Positions 7,098 through 14,452 of a stretch of DNA of 14,467 nucleotides are shown piece by piece. Positions within the stretch are counted from its first letter, which is position 1. The number at the start of each line of letters is the position of its first letter. Made by a program: the position numbers and the translations under genes. The notes under the pieces were generated by a model. The model did not search any database. It saw only the letters and a list, made by a program, of their open reading frames with translations, and was not told the DNA's origin. Origin of the DNA: CAYUCE01 sp964443275 (GTDB lineage Bacteria; Bipolaricaulota; Bipolaricaulia; CAYUCE01); NCBI GenBank assembly GCA_964443275.1, contig CAYUCE010000046.1, positions 1 to 14,467 on the forward strand. The letters run 5' to 3'.

Positions 7098-8021
7098 ATG
7101 GTTTCCGGTAAATATCCCTTCCCTCTTATCCTGGGGCCTACTGCGGTAGGTAAGTCGGAAGTAGCACTCAAACTAGCCACCAGCAGCCAGGCAGAAATAA
7201 TCTCCTGTGACTCCCGAGCCATTTATGAAGGGATGGATATCGGGACCGCAAAACCCCCGGTAAAGTTACGCCGCCAGGTACCCCATCATCTAATTGATAT
7301 AAAAAAGCCAGAAGAACCCTATGATGTGATTGAGTTTCGCCGTGATGTAAAAGATGCAATTGAGACTATACTTGCAAGAGATAAGTATCCTATACTGGTA
7401 GGGGGTAGCACTTTATACGTAAAAAGCCTAACTGATGAGTTTTTTTCCGGCCCCTCAGCCGATCCGGATTTGAGGAATGAACTAAAAGAACAACCTTCAA
7501 AAAAGTTGTACGAGAAGTTGAAGGAGGTGGATCCTGTGGCCGCCCAAAAGATCCATCCCCACGACGAACAGAGGATAATAAGAGCACTTGAAGTGTATAC
7601 TAAAACCGATCGGCCAATAAGCGAGCTCCAAAACCGTGAAGGTGTAGAATTTAAATACGATTTTTTAAAGATTGGCTTGCGAATGAAAAGAAAAAGACTC
7701 TATGAGCGGATTGACACCAGAGTAGATAAAATGTTCGAAAGGGGATTGGTAGAAGAGGCAAAGAAATTAAAACCAAGACTTGATCTGGGCATGCAGGCTT
7801 ATAAGACCATTGGATATACAGAAATTTTCGCCTATCTTGACGGTGATATACCCTTGGAAGAAGCTAGAGAAGAGATTAAAAAAAATACCCGCCACCTGGC
7901 GAAAAGGCAACTAGCTTGGTTTAAAGACGACCCCGAAATTAAGTGGATAGATGTTGCCAATAAGACAGCCGGGCAAGTGGCAAGGGCCATTAAATCTCTC
8001 CCCAATTATCCCCAACTTTAA
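7098..8021 (+). CDS. miaA: tRNA dimethylallyltransferase MiaA
   Basis: A 307-aa enzyme that transfers a dimethylallyl group to N6 of adenine 37 in tRNAs reading codons that begin with U. It shows the P-loop GPTAVGKS (13-20), the DSRAIYEGMDIGTAKP segment (38-53; D38 matches the catalytic Asp), PHHLIDI, VGGSTLY (usually VGGTGLY) and the C-terminal YKTIGYTE and NTRHLAKRQLAWF segments. It is full length. It starts 17 bases after rpoD and has no clear Shine-Dalgarno site, so it may depend on translation of the upstream genes. Its last 32 bases overlap the convergent polA gene. No hfq or mutL is next to it. Confidence 0.96.
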   Translation: MVSGKYPFPLILGPTAVGKSEVALKLATSSQAEIISCDSRAIYEGMDIGTAKPPVKLRRQVPHHLIDIKKPEEPYDVIEFRRDVKDAIETILARDKYPILVGGSTLYVKSLTDEFFSGPSADPDLRNELKEQPSKKLYEKLKEVDPVAAQKIHPHDEQRIIRALEVYTKTDRPISELQNREGVEFKYDFLKIGLRMKRKRLYERIDTRVDKMFERGLVEEAKKLKPRLDLGMQAYKTIGYTEIFAYLDGDIPLEEAREEIKKNTRHLAKRQLAWFKDDPEIKWIDVANKTAGQVARAIKSLPNYPQL

Positions 8022-9759
8022 TATCCACGATTATAGGGACTTCCAGCTCAAACACACTCTCCATACTCTCCTTTATCTCCTCACCCGCCGGGCCGACCTC
8101 GTTTTCATCTAGCTCAAAGATTAACTCATCATGGACCTGCAGAAGTAAACCCCCCTTTAATATCCCCTCTTTTATCTTTTGATGGATATCTAGCATGGCC
8201 AGTTTAATTAGGTCGGCCGCCGAACCTTGGAGAGGTGTGTTGATAGCATTTCGCTGATCGTAGCTTCGTTTGTGGTAATTAGAGCTGTTAATAAAAGGAA
8301 GAGGCCTTTTTCGATTTAATATAGTAGTCACATATCCTTTTTCTTCCGCTTCCTCTACCAATTTCTCAATGAATTTTTTCACCTTTAGGTAACGGCGAAA
8401 GTAACGGTTTATAAATCTGTCCGCTTCCTCAGTAGTGATTCCCAATTCCTTTCCCAATCTAAAAGAGGATATCCCGTAAGGAATACCAAAATTGACCCTT
8501 TTTGCTACATCCCGCATCCGCCCATTTACCTCATCCTGCTCCACATCAAATATTTCGCGGGCCGTTATGTTGTGTAAGTCCTTTCCCTCTCTGAAGGCCT
8601 TTATCATCTCCTGATCACCAGAGAGGTGAGCCAATAATCTTAACTCAATCTGAGAATAATCTGCACCTAGAAGCTTTTTCCCTTCCGGGGCTACGAAAGC
8701 CTCTCTTATCTTTTTTCCAATTTCGGTGCGCACCGGGATATTTTGCAAATTTGGATCAGAAGAAGAGAGCCTCCCAGTAGCGGCGGTTGATTGATTAAAG
8801 GTGGTGTGAATTCTTCCCGTGCGGGGATTTACGAATTCGGGCAGCTTCTCTATATAGGTATTGAGAAGTTTGGATAACTCTCTGAACTTAAGAATTTGGG
8901 CGGGAAGGGGATGCTGTGAGCTAAGCTCACTTAAGACCCGGGCATTTGTAGAGGGACCGGTTTTGGTCTTCTCAATCACTGGAAGATTAAGCTTTTCAAA
9001 CAGAATATACCCTACCTGCTGGGGTGAGTTGGGGTTAATTTCTTCACCGGCCAAATGGTCGATTTCTTGCTCAATATCCTGCTTGTCTTCCTCAAGCTCC
9101 CCGGCTAAAGCCTTGATTTTGTCAACATCCAACTTGATCCCATTTTGTTCCATCTCGGCCAACACCTCAATCAGGGGCATTTCCACCCGGTTGAAAAGAT
9201 CTAGTAACCCATTATCTTGAAGCTTAGGCTTTAAAACCTGGCTCAGCTCGATTATAATTTCTGCGTTTTCCGCACACTTCCGACAGATCGGCGGGGCTGA
9301 GCTATCGGCAGCATTTTCGGATTGACCCACTTCAGCGGATAAAAACCTTTTGGCGATGGCGGGGAGACTAAAGTCATCTTTATTTGGCTCAAGCAGATAA
9401 GAGGCTAGTTGGGTGTCAAAAGCTATATTTGCTAAATCTATTCCGTAAGCTTTGAAAACCTTGATAACCTTCTTTAGCTCCTGGCCCATGATCCGCAATG
9501 AAGACCTGGAAAGGTAAGGGCCCAATTCAGCCAGTACTTCTTCTGTTTCCAGCTTGATTTCCTCTTTAGGTAATGAGTCCTGAAAAGGGATACAAAAAGA
9601 TTCACCCGACTTGGTTAAAATCCCTATACAATCTATAGCAGCCAAGTTAGAGCTTTGGGGCGAGGTGGAAAGCCAGATGGCGATTTCCTCGGATTGGCCA
9701 AGCCGATTTAGAAAAGATTTTAGTTGCTTTTGATTTAATATGAAAGTAGTATCGGACAT
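7990..9759 (-). CDS. polA: DNA polymerase I, Klenow-like only, 3'-5' exonuclease site lost
   Basis: A 589-aa family A DNA polymerase without the 5' nuclease domain. The polymerase domain (about 190-589) is intact: TGRLSSSDPNLQNIP, motif A DYSQIELR with catalytic D367, motif B RDVAKRVNFGIPYG, and motif C VHDE with D544 and E545. The N-terminal part keeps the 3'-5' exonuclease fold (FDTQLASYLLEP), but all metal ligands are gone: Exo I reads IWLSTS where the family has DxE, Exo II reads GQELKKV instead of GQNLKYD, and Exo III has lost its Tyr and Asp. It therefore should not proofread, like Taq or Bacillus Pol I. The 5' nuclease is the separate gene just upstream, 37 bases away and in another frame. 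ATG 9759 has no strong Shine-Dalgarno site. Confidence 0.96.
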   Translation of the reverse strand: MSDTTFILNQKQLKSFLNRLGQSEEIAIWLSTSPQSSNLAAIDCIGILTKSGESFCIPFQDSLPKEEIKLETEEVLAELGPYLSRSSLRIMGQELKKVIKVFKAYGIDLANIAFDTQLASYLLEPNKDDFSLPAIAKRFLSAEVGQSENAADSSAPPICRKCAENAEIIIELSQVLKPKLQDNGLLDLFNRVEMPLIEVLAEMEQNGIKLDVDKIKALAGELEEDKQDIEQEIDHLAGEEINPNSPQQVGYILFEKLNLPVIEKTKTGPSTNARVLSELSSQHPLPAQILKFRELSKLLNTYIEKLPEFVNPRTGRIHTTFNQSTAATGRLSSSDPNLQNIPVRTEIGKKIREAFVAPEGKKLLGADYSQIELRLLAHLSGDQEMIKAFREGKDLHNITAREIFDVEQDEVNGRMRDVAKRVNFGIPYGISSFRLGKELGITTEEADRFINRYFRRYLKVKKFIEKLVEEAEEKGYVTTILNRKRPLPFINSSNYHKRSYDQRNAINTPLQGSAADLIKLAMLDIHQKIKEGILKGGLLLQVHDELIFELDENEVGPAGEEIKESMESVFELEVPIIVDIKVGDNWGEI

Positions 9760-9796
9760 CTTTTAAGGTAATTTAAAAAATTATAGGCCGGCGGTC

Positions 9797-10738
9797 TTAT
9801 TTGCTATCTTTATCCTTTAAGTTTTGATCAAGCTCAGATAGAATACTTTTAAATTCTAGTTGAGTGAAAATTTCGGTCAAATCTTTCTTATCCACCGGGC
9901 TAATCTTACAATCTTCTAAAGGATGGTCTCGATCAAGTGGGACGTTATAATCAAGCTTTACCAGTTCAAGGCTCAAGTTTAGATCTTCTATTGATTCTTC
10001 CAAACTTTCCTTTACCCGCCTGTTTTTAATGCTAGTGCGATTTTCTAGGACTTCTTTAACAGAATCGTACTTGTTAAGCAACTGAGCGGCCCTCTTTTCG
10101 CCCACATAAGGTACTCCGGGTATATTATCAGCACTATCGCCACTTAAAGCCAGAAAATCTCCCACCTTGGAGGGAGAAACACCTAGCCGTTCCTTAACCT
10201 CTTTAGCTTCTATACATTCAAAGGAAGAATTGGGGTCCGACCGGGCGGGCTTTAACACAAAAACCTGGTCACTGACCAGTTGAAGTAGATCCTTATCCGA
10301 GGTAACACAAAAAACTGGCCAATTTTTTTGGGAAGCGATTTTGGCCAAAGTAGCGATAATATCATCTGCCTCATAGCCGGTCTTCTCAAATATGCTGATT
10401 CCCAAAGCTTTTATTATATCTTTGATTATCGGAATCTGTACCACCAGTTTCTCATCCATCTTGGGCCGGGTGGCTTTGTAACTTTTATATTTTTCGTGTC
10501 GGAAGGTTTTACCCGGAAGGTCAAAGCAGGCAGCCACGTACCGGGAGGGAAATTCCCGAAGCAGCTTTATAAGTGTACGTGTAAACCCATATATAGCCCC
10601 GGTAGGGAAGCCATCCGATGTAGAAAGACCCTTAAGTACGTAAAAGGCGGGGTGGATCAGTGACCCGGTATCGACAAGAAGCAGCCTGTCTTCCAGTTCT
10701 TCTAGGCTTACTAAACCGAAAAGCTTGGAATTTTTCAT
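9797..10738 (-). CDS. Stand-alone 5'-3' exonuclease / flap nuclease (PolA N-terminal type)
   Basis: A 313-aa structure-specific 5' nuclease equal to the N-terminal third of ordinary DNA polymerase I; it removes RNA primers and 5' flaps. Metal-binding acidic motifs are present: LLLVDTGS (D23), FDLPGKTFRHEKYKSYK, GYEADDIIATLA and CVTSDKDLLQLV. The helix-hairpin-helix segment GDSADNIPGVPYVGEKRAAQ near 195-215 is typical. It ends in a charged tail (LKDKDSK) where normal PolA continues into the exonuclease domain. The ATG overlaps the ruvC stop by one base (TAATG), with AGAGGG about 12 bases upstream. The polymerase gene follows after 37 bases. The motifs look functional, so this appears to be a real split rather than a broken polA. 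Confidence 0.95.
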   Translation of the reverse strand: MKNSKLFGLVSLEELEDRLLLVDTGSLIHPAFYVLKGLSTSDGFPTGAIYGFTRTLIKLLREFPSRYVAACFDLPGKTFRHEKYKSYKATRPKMDEKLVVQIPIIKDIIKALGISIFEKTGYEADDIIATLAKIASQKNWPVFCVTSDKDLLQLVSDQVFVLKPARSDPNSSFECIEAKEVKERLGVSPSKVGDFLALSGDSADNIPGVPYVGEKRAAQLLNKYDSVKEVLENRTSIKNRRVKESLEESIEDLNLSLELVKLDYNVPLDRDHPLEDCKISPVDKKDLTEIFTQLEFKSILSELDQNLKDKDSK

Positions 10739-11280
10739 TACTGTTTAAAGCCCTCTTTCTTAAGGGCAGCCAACTTTCCCTCCATCCCGCAAGATAGAGC
10801 AACCCCCAAAGCATCGGCCGTATGATCGGATTGGGGTATAGCTTTTAAATTGAGCAGTCGCCTCACCATCTCACATACCTGATTTTTATTAGCTTTTCCA
10901 TAACCGGTTACTTGTTTTTTCATTTGGAGGGGAGTAAAGTTTCTAACTTCTATATCGCATCCGGCTAAAAGTACTACTCCCCTAGCCTGAGCGACAGTTA
11001 TGGCCGTTTTTTGATTATTGCTAAAATAGACCTCTTCCACCGCCATTACATCCGGTTTATGCTCTTCAATTAGTGATTTAATCTCTTGATAAATTATCCG
11101 AAGTCGTGCGGGCATGGTATCTTCTGGCTCCGTAGTTATAATACCGGCTTCTACCATCTCGCAGGGAGGATAAATCCCTCCACTGGCCGCTGATACTTCC
11201 TCTCCTTGTCTAAGAATACCGTATCCGGTAGTGGCCAAGCCGGGATCAATTCCCAAAATAGTCCTATAGTTTGATTTCAC
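10738..11280 (-). CDS. ruvC: Holliday junction resolvase RuvC
   Basis: A 180-aa crossover junction endonuclease that cuts Holliday junctions as a dimer. It has the RNase H-like fold with catalytic acids visible: D12 in GIDPG, E82 in AVEEVYF, and the two Asp of SDHTADALGVA near residue 160. The phrase VTGYGKANKNQVCEMVRRLL is typical of RuvC. It is slightly longer than usual, with about ten extra residues in the loop around residues 30-40. The start codon is GTG, overlapping the yceD stop by four bases (GTGA), and its stop overlaps the next start. ruvA and ruvB, often adjacent, are absent here. Grouping with the 5' nuclease and polA suggests a repair transcript. Confidence 0.96.
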   Translation of the reverse strand: MKSNYRTILGIDPGLATTGYGILRQGEEVSAASGGIYPPCEMVEAGIITTEPEDTMPARLRIIYQEIKSLIEEHKPDVMAVEEVYFSNNQKTAITVAQARGVVLLAGCDIEVRNFTPLQMKKQVTGYGKANKNQVCEMVRRLLNLKAIPQSDHTADALGVALSCGMEGKLAALKKEGFKQ

Positions 11281-11786
11281 AAAAGCTCCTTAAGTTTAGC
11301 CAAGCGGGGATCTATCGTTTTCTCCTCCTGGCAACTGCACTCCTCTTGGTTTAGATTTGCTCCACATCGAGGACACACCCCTGCACAGTCGGGCTTACAA
11401 AGTGGCTTGGGATCAAGTGATGAGACAATTAGACTGGACAGAAGAGGAAGCAACTGGATCTGTTTACCAGAATATCCGTAAACGAACAACTCTGCAGAAA
11501 GCCTTTCCCCTTCCTGTTCACCCTTTTTAAACTCGATATCGTCCCTTCTGGTAACCTCAACCACCATTTCCTTCGAGCAGCGACTGCACCTTCTGACTAT
11601 CCTAGCCTTGGTCTCGGCAGACAGATAAACAGTATCGTCTCTAAAAAAAGCTTCTCCCTTAAGATGTACAGGAGAGTCTAGCTTCAAGCTTATGCCCTTG
11701 TAATCCAGGGAATCTAGGTGACCTTCCTGATCTATATCGAAAATTTTACCCGGCCTACGTTCGAATTTAGCTGCATCTAACTTCAT
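11277..11786 (-). CDS. yceD: YceD/DUF177 family protein (probable zinc-binding)
   Basis: A 169-aa member of the DUF177 (YceD) family, linked in the literature to 23S rRNA and ribosome maturation, though the reaction is not settled. Two cysteine clusters could bind zinc: CSRC in the middle of the protein, and a C-terminal one beginning PLCKPDCAGVCPRCGANLN followed by CSC. It ends in the usual DPRLAKLKELL. In many bacteria this gene stands directly before rpmF (ribosomal protein L32); here ruvC takes that place and no rpmF is seen. The start overlaps the folP stop by four bases (ATGA), with GAGGTGG six bases upstream. Confidence 0.88.
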   Translation of the reverse strand: MKLDAAKFERRPGKIFDIDQEGHLDSLDYKGISLKLDSPVHLKGEAFFRDDTVYLSAETKARIVRRCSRCSKEMVVEVTRRDDIEFKKGEQEGERLSAELFVYGYSGKQIQLLPLLSSLIVSSLDPKPLCKPDCAGVCPRCGANLNQEECSCQEEKTIDPRLAKLKELL

Positions 11787-12610
11787 TTGATACCACCTCT
11801 CAAAATTGCTTCTGCCACCGTCAGCGCACTCTTAACTTCATAGACATCGTGCACCCTCACTAGGTCCGCTCCGTTAATGACCCCGATGACGTTGCTGGTG
11901 ATGGTCCCTTCCAATCTCTCCTTTACCGCACGCCCCGTGATCTGACCGATGAAGGACTTACGTGAAGTCCCCAGCAAAATGGGCTGACCTAAGACCTTAA
12001 ACTCAGATAACCTCTTTATAATGGCCAAATTGTGCTCCAGTGTCTTCCCGAAGCCGATGCCCGGATCGACAATAATATTCTCCTTGGGAACGCCTGCATT
12101 AGTGACTTCCACGATCCTGTCTTCCAAAAAGGAAACTATATCCCTTACAACGTCATCATAAACCGGGTTATCCTGCATATTTCCCGGATTTCCCTGCATA
12201 TGCATAAGTATAACGGACGCACCTTCTTCGGCCAGTACATACTTCATGTCTTCGTCGAACCTACAAGCGCTTATATCGTTAACTATGGTTGCGCCGCATT
12301 TAATAGCCTCTTTGGCTACCTGAGATTTATAGGTGTCTATAGAGATGGGAATATCAGATTCATCCCGAACTTTTTGGATAACCGGAATTACCCTCTCCAG
12401 TTCCACCTCTTGGGGAACCTGATCTGCCCCCGGTCTGGTTGATTCTCCACCCACATCAATTATATCCGCTCCCTCCTCTTCCATTTGCAAGGCATGCTCA
12501 ACGGCTTCTTCGAATTCGTAGTGTTCACCGGGATCGGAAAAGGAATCAGGAGTGACATTTAAGACACCCATAATTAGGGTACGATGGTCACTTTTTAAGG
12601 CGTGCACCAT
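11783..12610 (-). CDS. folP: Dihydropteroate synthase FolP
   Basis: A 275-aa enzyme joining p-aminobenzoate to dihydropterin pyrophosphate in folate synthesis; it is the target of sulfonamides. The TIM-barrel motifs appear in order: MGVLNVTPDSFSDPG, DIIDVGGESTRPGA, ISIDTYK, IVNDISA, LMHMQGNPGNMQ, DPGIGFGKT, LLGTSRKSFIG, and a final VHDV. Full length. It is the first gene of the minus-strand operon, with GAGGT about seven bases before ATG 12610 and a good sigma-A-type promoter just upstream. No other folate genes are nearby. The yceD start overlaps its stop, so the downstream repair genes probably share the folP promoter. Confidence 0.97.
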   Translation of the reverse strand: MVHALKSDHRTLIMGVLNVTPDSFSDPGEHYEFEEAVEHALQMEEEGADIIDVGGESTRPGADQVPQEVELERVIPVIQKVRDESDIPISIDTYKSQVAKEAIKCGATIVNDISACRFDEDMKYVLAEEGASVILMHMQGNPGNMQDNPVYDDVVRDIVSFLEDRIVEVTNAGVPKENIIVDPGIGFGKTLEHNLAIIKRLSEFKVLGQPILLGTSRKSFIGQITGRAVKERLEGTITSNVIGVINGADLVRVHDVYEVKSALTVAEAILRGGIK

Positions 12611-12630
12611 GTTTTGCTACCTCACAATTA

Positions 12631-12658
12631 AGTATATCAATAAGTTAACCCTTGTCAA
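12631..12658 (-). promoter_or_regulatory. Sigma-A-type promoter of the folP-yceD-ruvC-nuclease-polA operon
   Basis: On the minus strand a perfect TTGACA (12658-12653) is followed by 16 bases and then TATACT (12636-12631), five of six matching the -10 consensus. The start would fall near 12624, leaving a leader of about 14 bases before the folP ATG; the GAGGT site lies inside it. Confidence 0.75.
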
Positions 12659-12672
12659 ATGGGTTTGACAAG
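12651..12672. promoter_or_regulatory. Perfect 9-bp inverted repeat holding two divergent -35 boxes
   Basis: CTTGTCAAA (12651-12659) and TTTGACAAG (12664-12672) are exact complements around TGGG. Each arm contains TTGACA reading outward, toward folP on one side and rplI on the other. It may be an operator for a dimeric regulator or simply two -35 boxes back to back. Confidence 0.65.
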
Positions 12673-12694
12673 AATAGCTCCCTTGTTATTAAAT
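12665..12694 (+). promoter_or_regulatory. Candidate promoter of rplI
   Basis: A perfect TTGACA at 12665-12670 is followed after 18 bases by TTAAAT (12689-12694), or after 16 by TATTAA, each matching four of six -10 positions. The -35 is strong and the -10 weak. The start would be near 12701, leaving a leader of about 75 bases. Confidence 0.5.
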
Positions 12695-12705
12695 TACAAA
12701 ACAAG
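12682..12705 (+). repeat. Second CTTGTT/AACAAG inverted repeat before rplI
   Basis: CTTGTT (12682-12687) is complementary to AACAAG (12700-12705) around a 12-base A/T-rich loop that covers the candidate -10 box. The arm resembles the CTTGTC arm of the neighbouring palindrome, so both could be sites for one regulator. Confidence 0.4.
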
Positions 12706-12775
12706 TAAGGATTTTCGCTCACGCCGAGACCGATATTAAATCTATTAGCAAGAGGATCAACTTGAGGAGGTTCTA

Positions 12776-13264
12776 ATGGAAGTTTTACTTACCGAATCAA
12801 TGGAAAAGCTGGGAGAGGTAGGGGAGGTAGTAGAAGTAGCTGATGGGTATGGTAGAAACTATCTCCTTCCCAAAGGACTGGCTGTAAAGTCAACTCCCCA
12901 TAATGTAGAAAAATTTAGGGAAAAAAGAGAGGAAAGGTTAGAGACTCTACAAAAAAGAGAGGAGAAAGCCGAAGCTTTAAAGAAAAAATTGGATACCATA
13001 ATCTTGGAATTTGAACGCCCAGCCCACGAAAATAAACTTTACGGATCAGTTAGAAGAAGAGATATTGCAGATAGTATCAAGCAAGAAACCGGAGAAGAGA
13101 TAGAAAGAAGCCGGATTAATCTGGAGGCGCCTATCGAGGAAGTGGGGGCCTATCTAATTAAGGTAAACCTTTATAAGGACATTAACGCCGAGGTAAGGGT
13201 CCGGGTAAAAGAGGAAGGAGAAAAGGAAAATTCATCAGCAGAAACGGAAGGTACCGAGAAGTAA
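12776..13264 (+). CDS. rplI: Large-subunit ribosomal protein L9
   Basis: A 162-aa L9, which binds 23S rRNA near the L1 stalk base and helps keep reading frame. The N-terminal rRNA-binding domain is clear (EKLGEVGEVVEVADGYGRNY, about 10-29, then LLPKGLA), followed by the long charged connecting helix (about 42-75) and the C-terminal domain (LYGSVRRRDIADSI). An acidic tail of about 15 residues (KEEGEKENSSAETEGTEK) extends past the usual end near residue 147. A strong ribosome site GAGGAGG (12764-12770) precedes the ATG. It lies apart from its frequent partners rpsF, ssb, rpsR and dnaB. The next gene begins directly after its stop. Confidence 0.95.
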   Translation: MEVLLTESMEKLGEVGEVVEVADGYGRNYLLPKGLAVKSTPHNVEKFREKREERLETLQKREEKAEALKKKLDTIILEFERPAHENKLYGSVRRRDIADSIKQETGEEIERSRINLEAPIEEVGAYLIKVNLYKDINAEVRVRVKEEGEKENSSAETEGTEK

Positions 13265-14362
13265 ATGACTAGGTATATAAAAATAGCAGTGGTTTCTCTT
13301 CTCTTTCTCATGATAGTTTCTTTAGCCCAGGCGGGTACGTTAATTAAGACAGTCTATCCTCATATTCAGTTCTATAAGGATAGTTACCAGGGCGCTCAAA
13401 TAAGGTATTTAAAAATCTCCCATTACAGCGAAAATTTTTCTCTAAGAGCATCCATCCCCAGTAATGGAATCGGTTATCTAGAAAAGTTAAGATCTATGGT
13501 CACCAGAGGTGGAGGAATAGCAGGAATAAATGCCAATTTTTACCATACCCAAAACAATATGCCGGTAGGTTTGCTAATAAAGGATTGGGAAATCCTTTCC
13601 TATACTTATGGCAAGAGACCTTGCTTAGTCTGGGATTTTTTTAGCGGCCAACTTGCTTTTATAAACCCTTCCTTTTCACTATACGCAAAATCCCCTGCAG
13701 GCAACATCAAACTAGATGAGGTAAACAGCCCGCTTGATCCTCTTTCTTCCCCTAATCAAGTAGTCCTATATACTCCTGAGTACCGGGGAAAGTTGCTCTT
13801 AACCAGTAGTGGCTTCTGGGGAGAGATAACCGAAGTAAGGATCAAAAACCAAAAGGTAACCATGAAAAGAAAAACCAGTTCCGTTCCTCGAGAGGATAGG
13901 GACTATTATTTAATTCTGGCTCACGGATGGGCAGAAAGCGAATTGAGCGATTTAAACTGGGGAACAGAAGTGGAAATTGAATATCAAATCGAAGCTCATT
14001 CATATATAAAAACGGCAGTTAGTGCTGGCCCCATGCTAATAAAGGATGGACAAATCGTATTAGATCCGGAAAAAGAAGATTTTGATGGGGATAGTCCGAT
14101 AATTCAAAGGCGGACCTCCCGATCTGCGGTGGGAGTAACCTGGGACGGGACACTAATCCTGCTGGTGGTCTTAGAAAATTATTATAGCCCAGGACTAGAC
14201 CTTTGGAACTTAAGTAAATTTTTCAAGCAAATGGGAGTAAAGGACGCTATTGCCATGGACGGTGGGAGCTCTAGCACCTTGGTTTTTAAAGATACTGGCA
14301 GTTGGCAAGTAGTAGGGGAAAATAACCCCATAGCAGCCGGCCTGATTCTTGTCCCCAAATAG
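13265..14362 (+). CDS. Secreted phosphodiester glycosidase family (NAGPA domain) protein
   Basis: A 365-aa exported protein of the NAGPA/phosphodiester glycosidase family, named after the enzyme that uncovers mannose 6-phosphate; bacterial members are often labelled exopolysaccharide-related, and their substrates are mostly unknown. Residues 1-23 form a signal peptide (Arg and Lys, a hydrophobic core, then AQA before G24). Family marks are GINANFY (87-93), SAGPMLI (253-259), RRTSRSAVGVT and the closing MDGGSSSTLVF from residue 331. A region of about 90 residues (about 140-230) between the first two motifs is beta-rich and less conserved. The start ATG touches the rplI stop (TAAATG) and has no separate Shine-Dalgarno site, so it probably relies on coupling to rplI. 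Confidence 0.88.
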   Translation: MTRYIKIAVVSLLFLMIVSLAQAGTLIKTVYPHIQFYKDSYQGAQIRYLKISHYSENFSLRASIPSNGIGYLEKLRSMVTRGGGIAGINANFYHTQNNMPVGLLIKDWEILSYTYGKRPCLVWDFFSGQLAFINPSFSLYAKSPAGNIKLDEVNSPLDPLSSPNQVVLYTPEYRGKLLLTSSGFWGEITEVRIKNQKVTMKRKTSSVPREDRDYYLILAHGWAESELSDLNWGTEVEIEYQIEAHSYIKTAVSAGPMLIKDGQIVLDPEKEDFDGDSPIIQRRTSRSAVGVTWDGTLILLVVLENYYSPGLDLWNLSKFFKQMGVKDAIAMDGGSSSTLVFKDTGSWQVVGENNPIAAGLILVPK

Positions 14363-14406
14363 GTTTTATAACCCGCTTTTAAAGGCCTTATACATATCTT
14401 CTTATT

Positions 14407-14452
14407 GAACTTTTTGGATCTTGTGGAACGCAAGTTATAGCCGAAGAAGTTC
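14407..14452 (+). repeat. Nested inverted repeat after the last gene
   Basis: GAACTTTTT (14407-14415) can pair with 14444-14452 in a 9-bp stem with one G-T pair; inside it CTTG (14420-14423) pairs with CAAG (14431-14434). There is no T-tract immediately after it. It may be a weak terminator or the start of a structured RNA cut by the window end. Nothing else is recognised in 14363-14467. Confidence 0.35.

Noticed and set aside
7990..9759. polA as a pseudogene fragment because it lacks the 5' nuclease and exonuclease residues
   Set aside because: Polymerase motifs A, B and C are intact, the frame is open throughout, and the 5' nuclease is supplied by the intact neighbouring gene.
9780..9785. 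TATAAT on the minus strand just upstream of polA as a separate promoter
   Set aside because: No acceptable -35 lies 16-18 bases upstream and the region is simply A/T-rich. It is possible, but not supported enough to annotate.
12032..12442. Plus-strand open frame of 136 codons opposite folP
   Set aside because: It lies wholly inside the clear dihydropteroate synthase gene on the other strand and has no protein-like features. The other long opposite-strand frames in the window were rejected on the same grounds.
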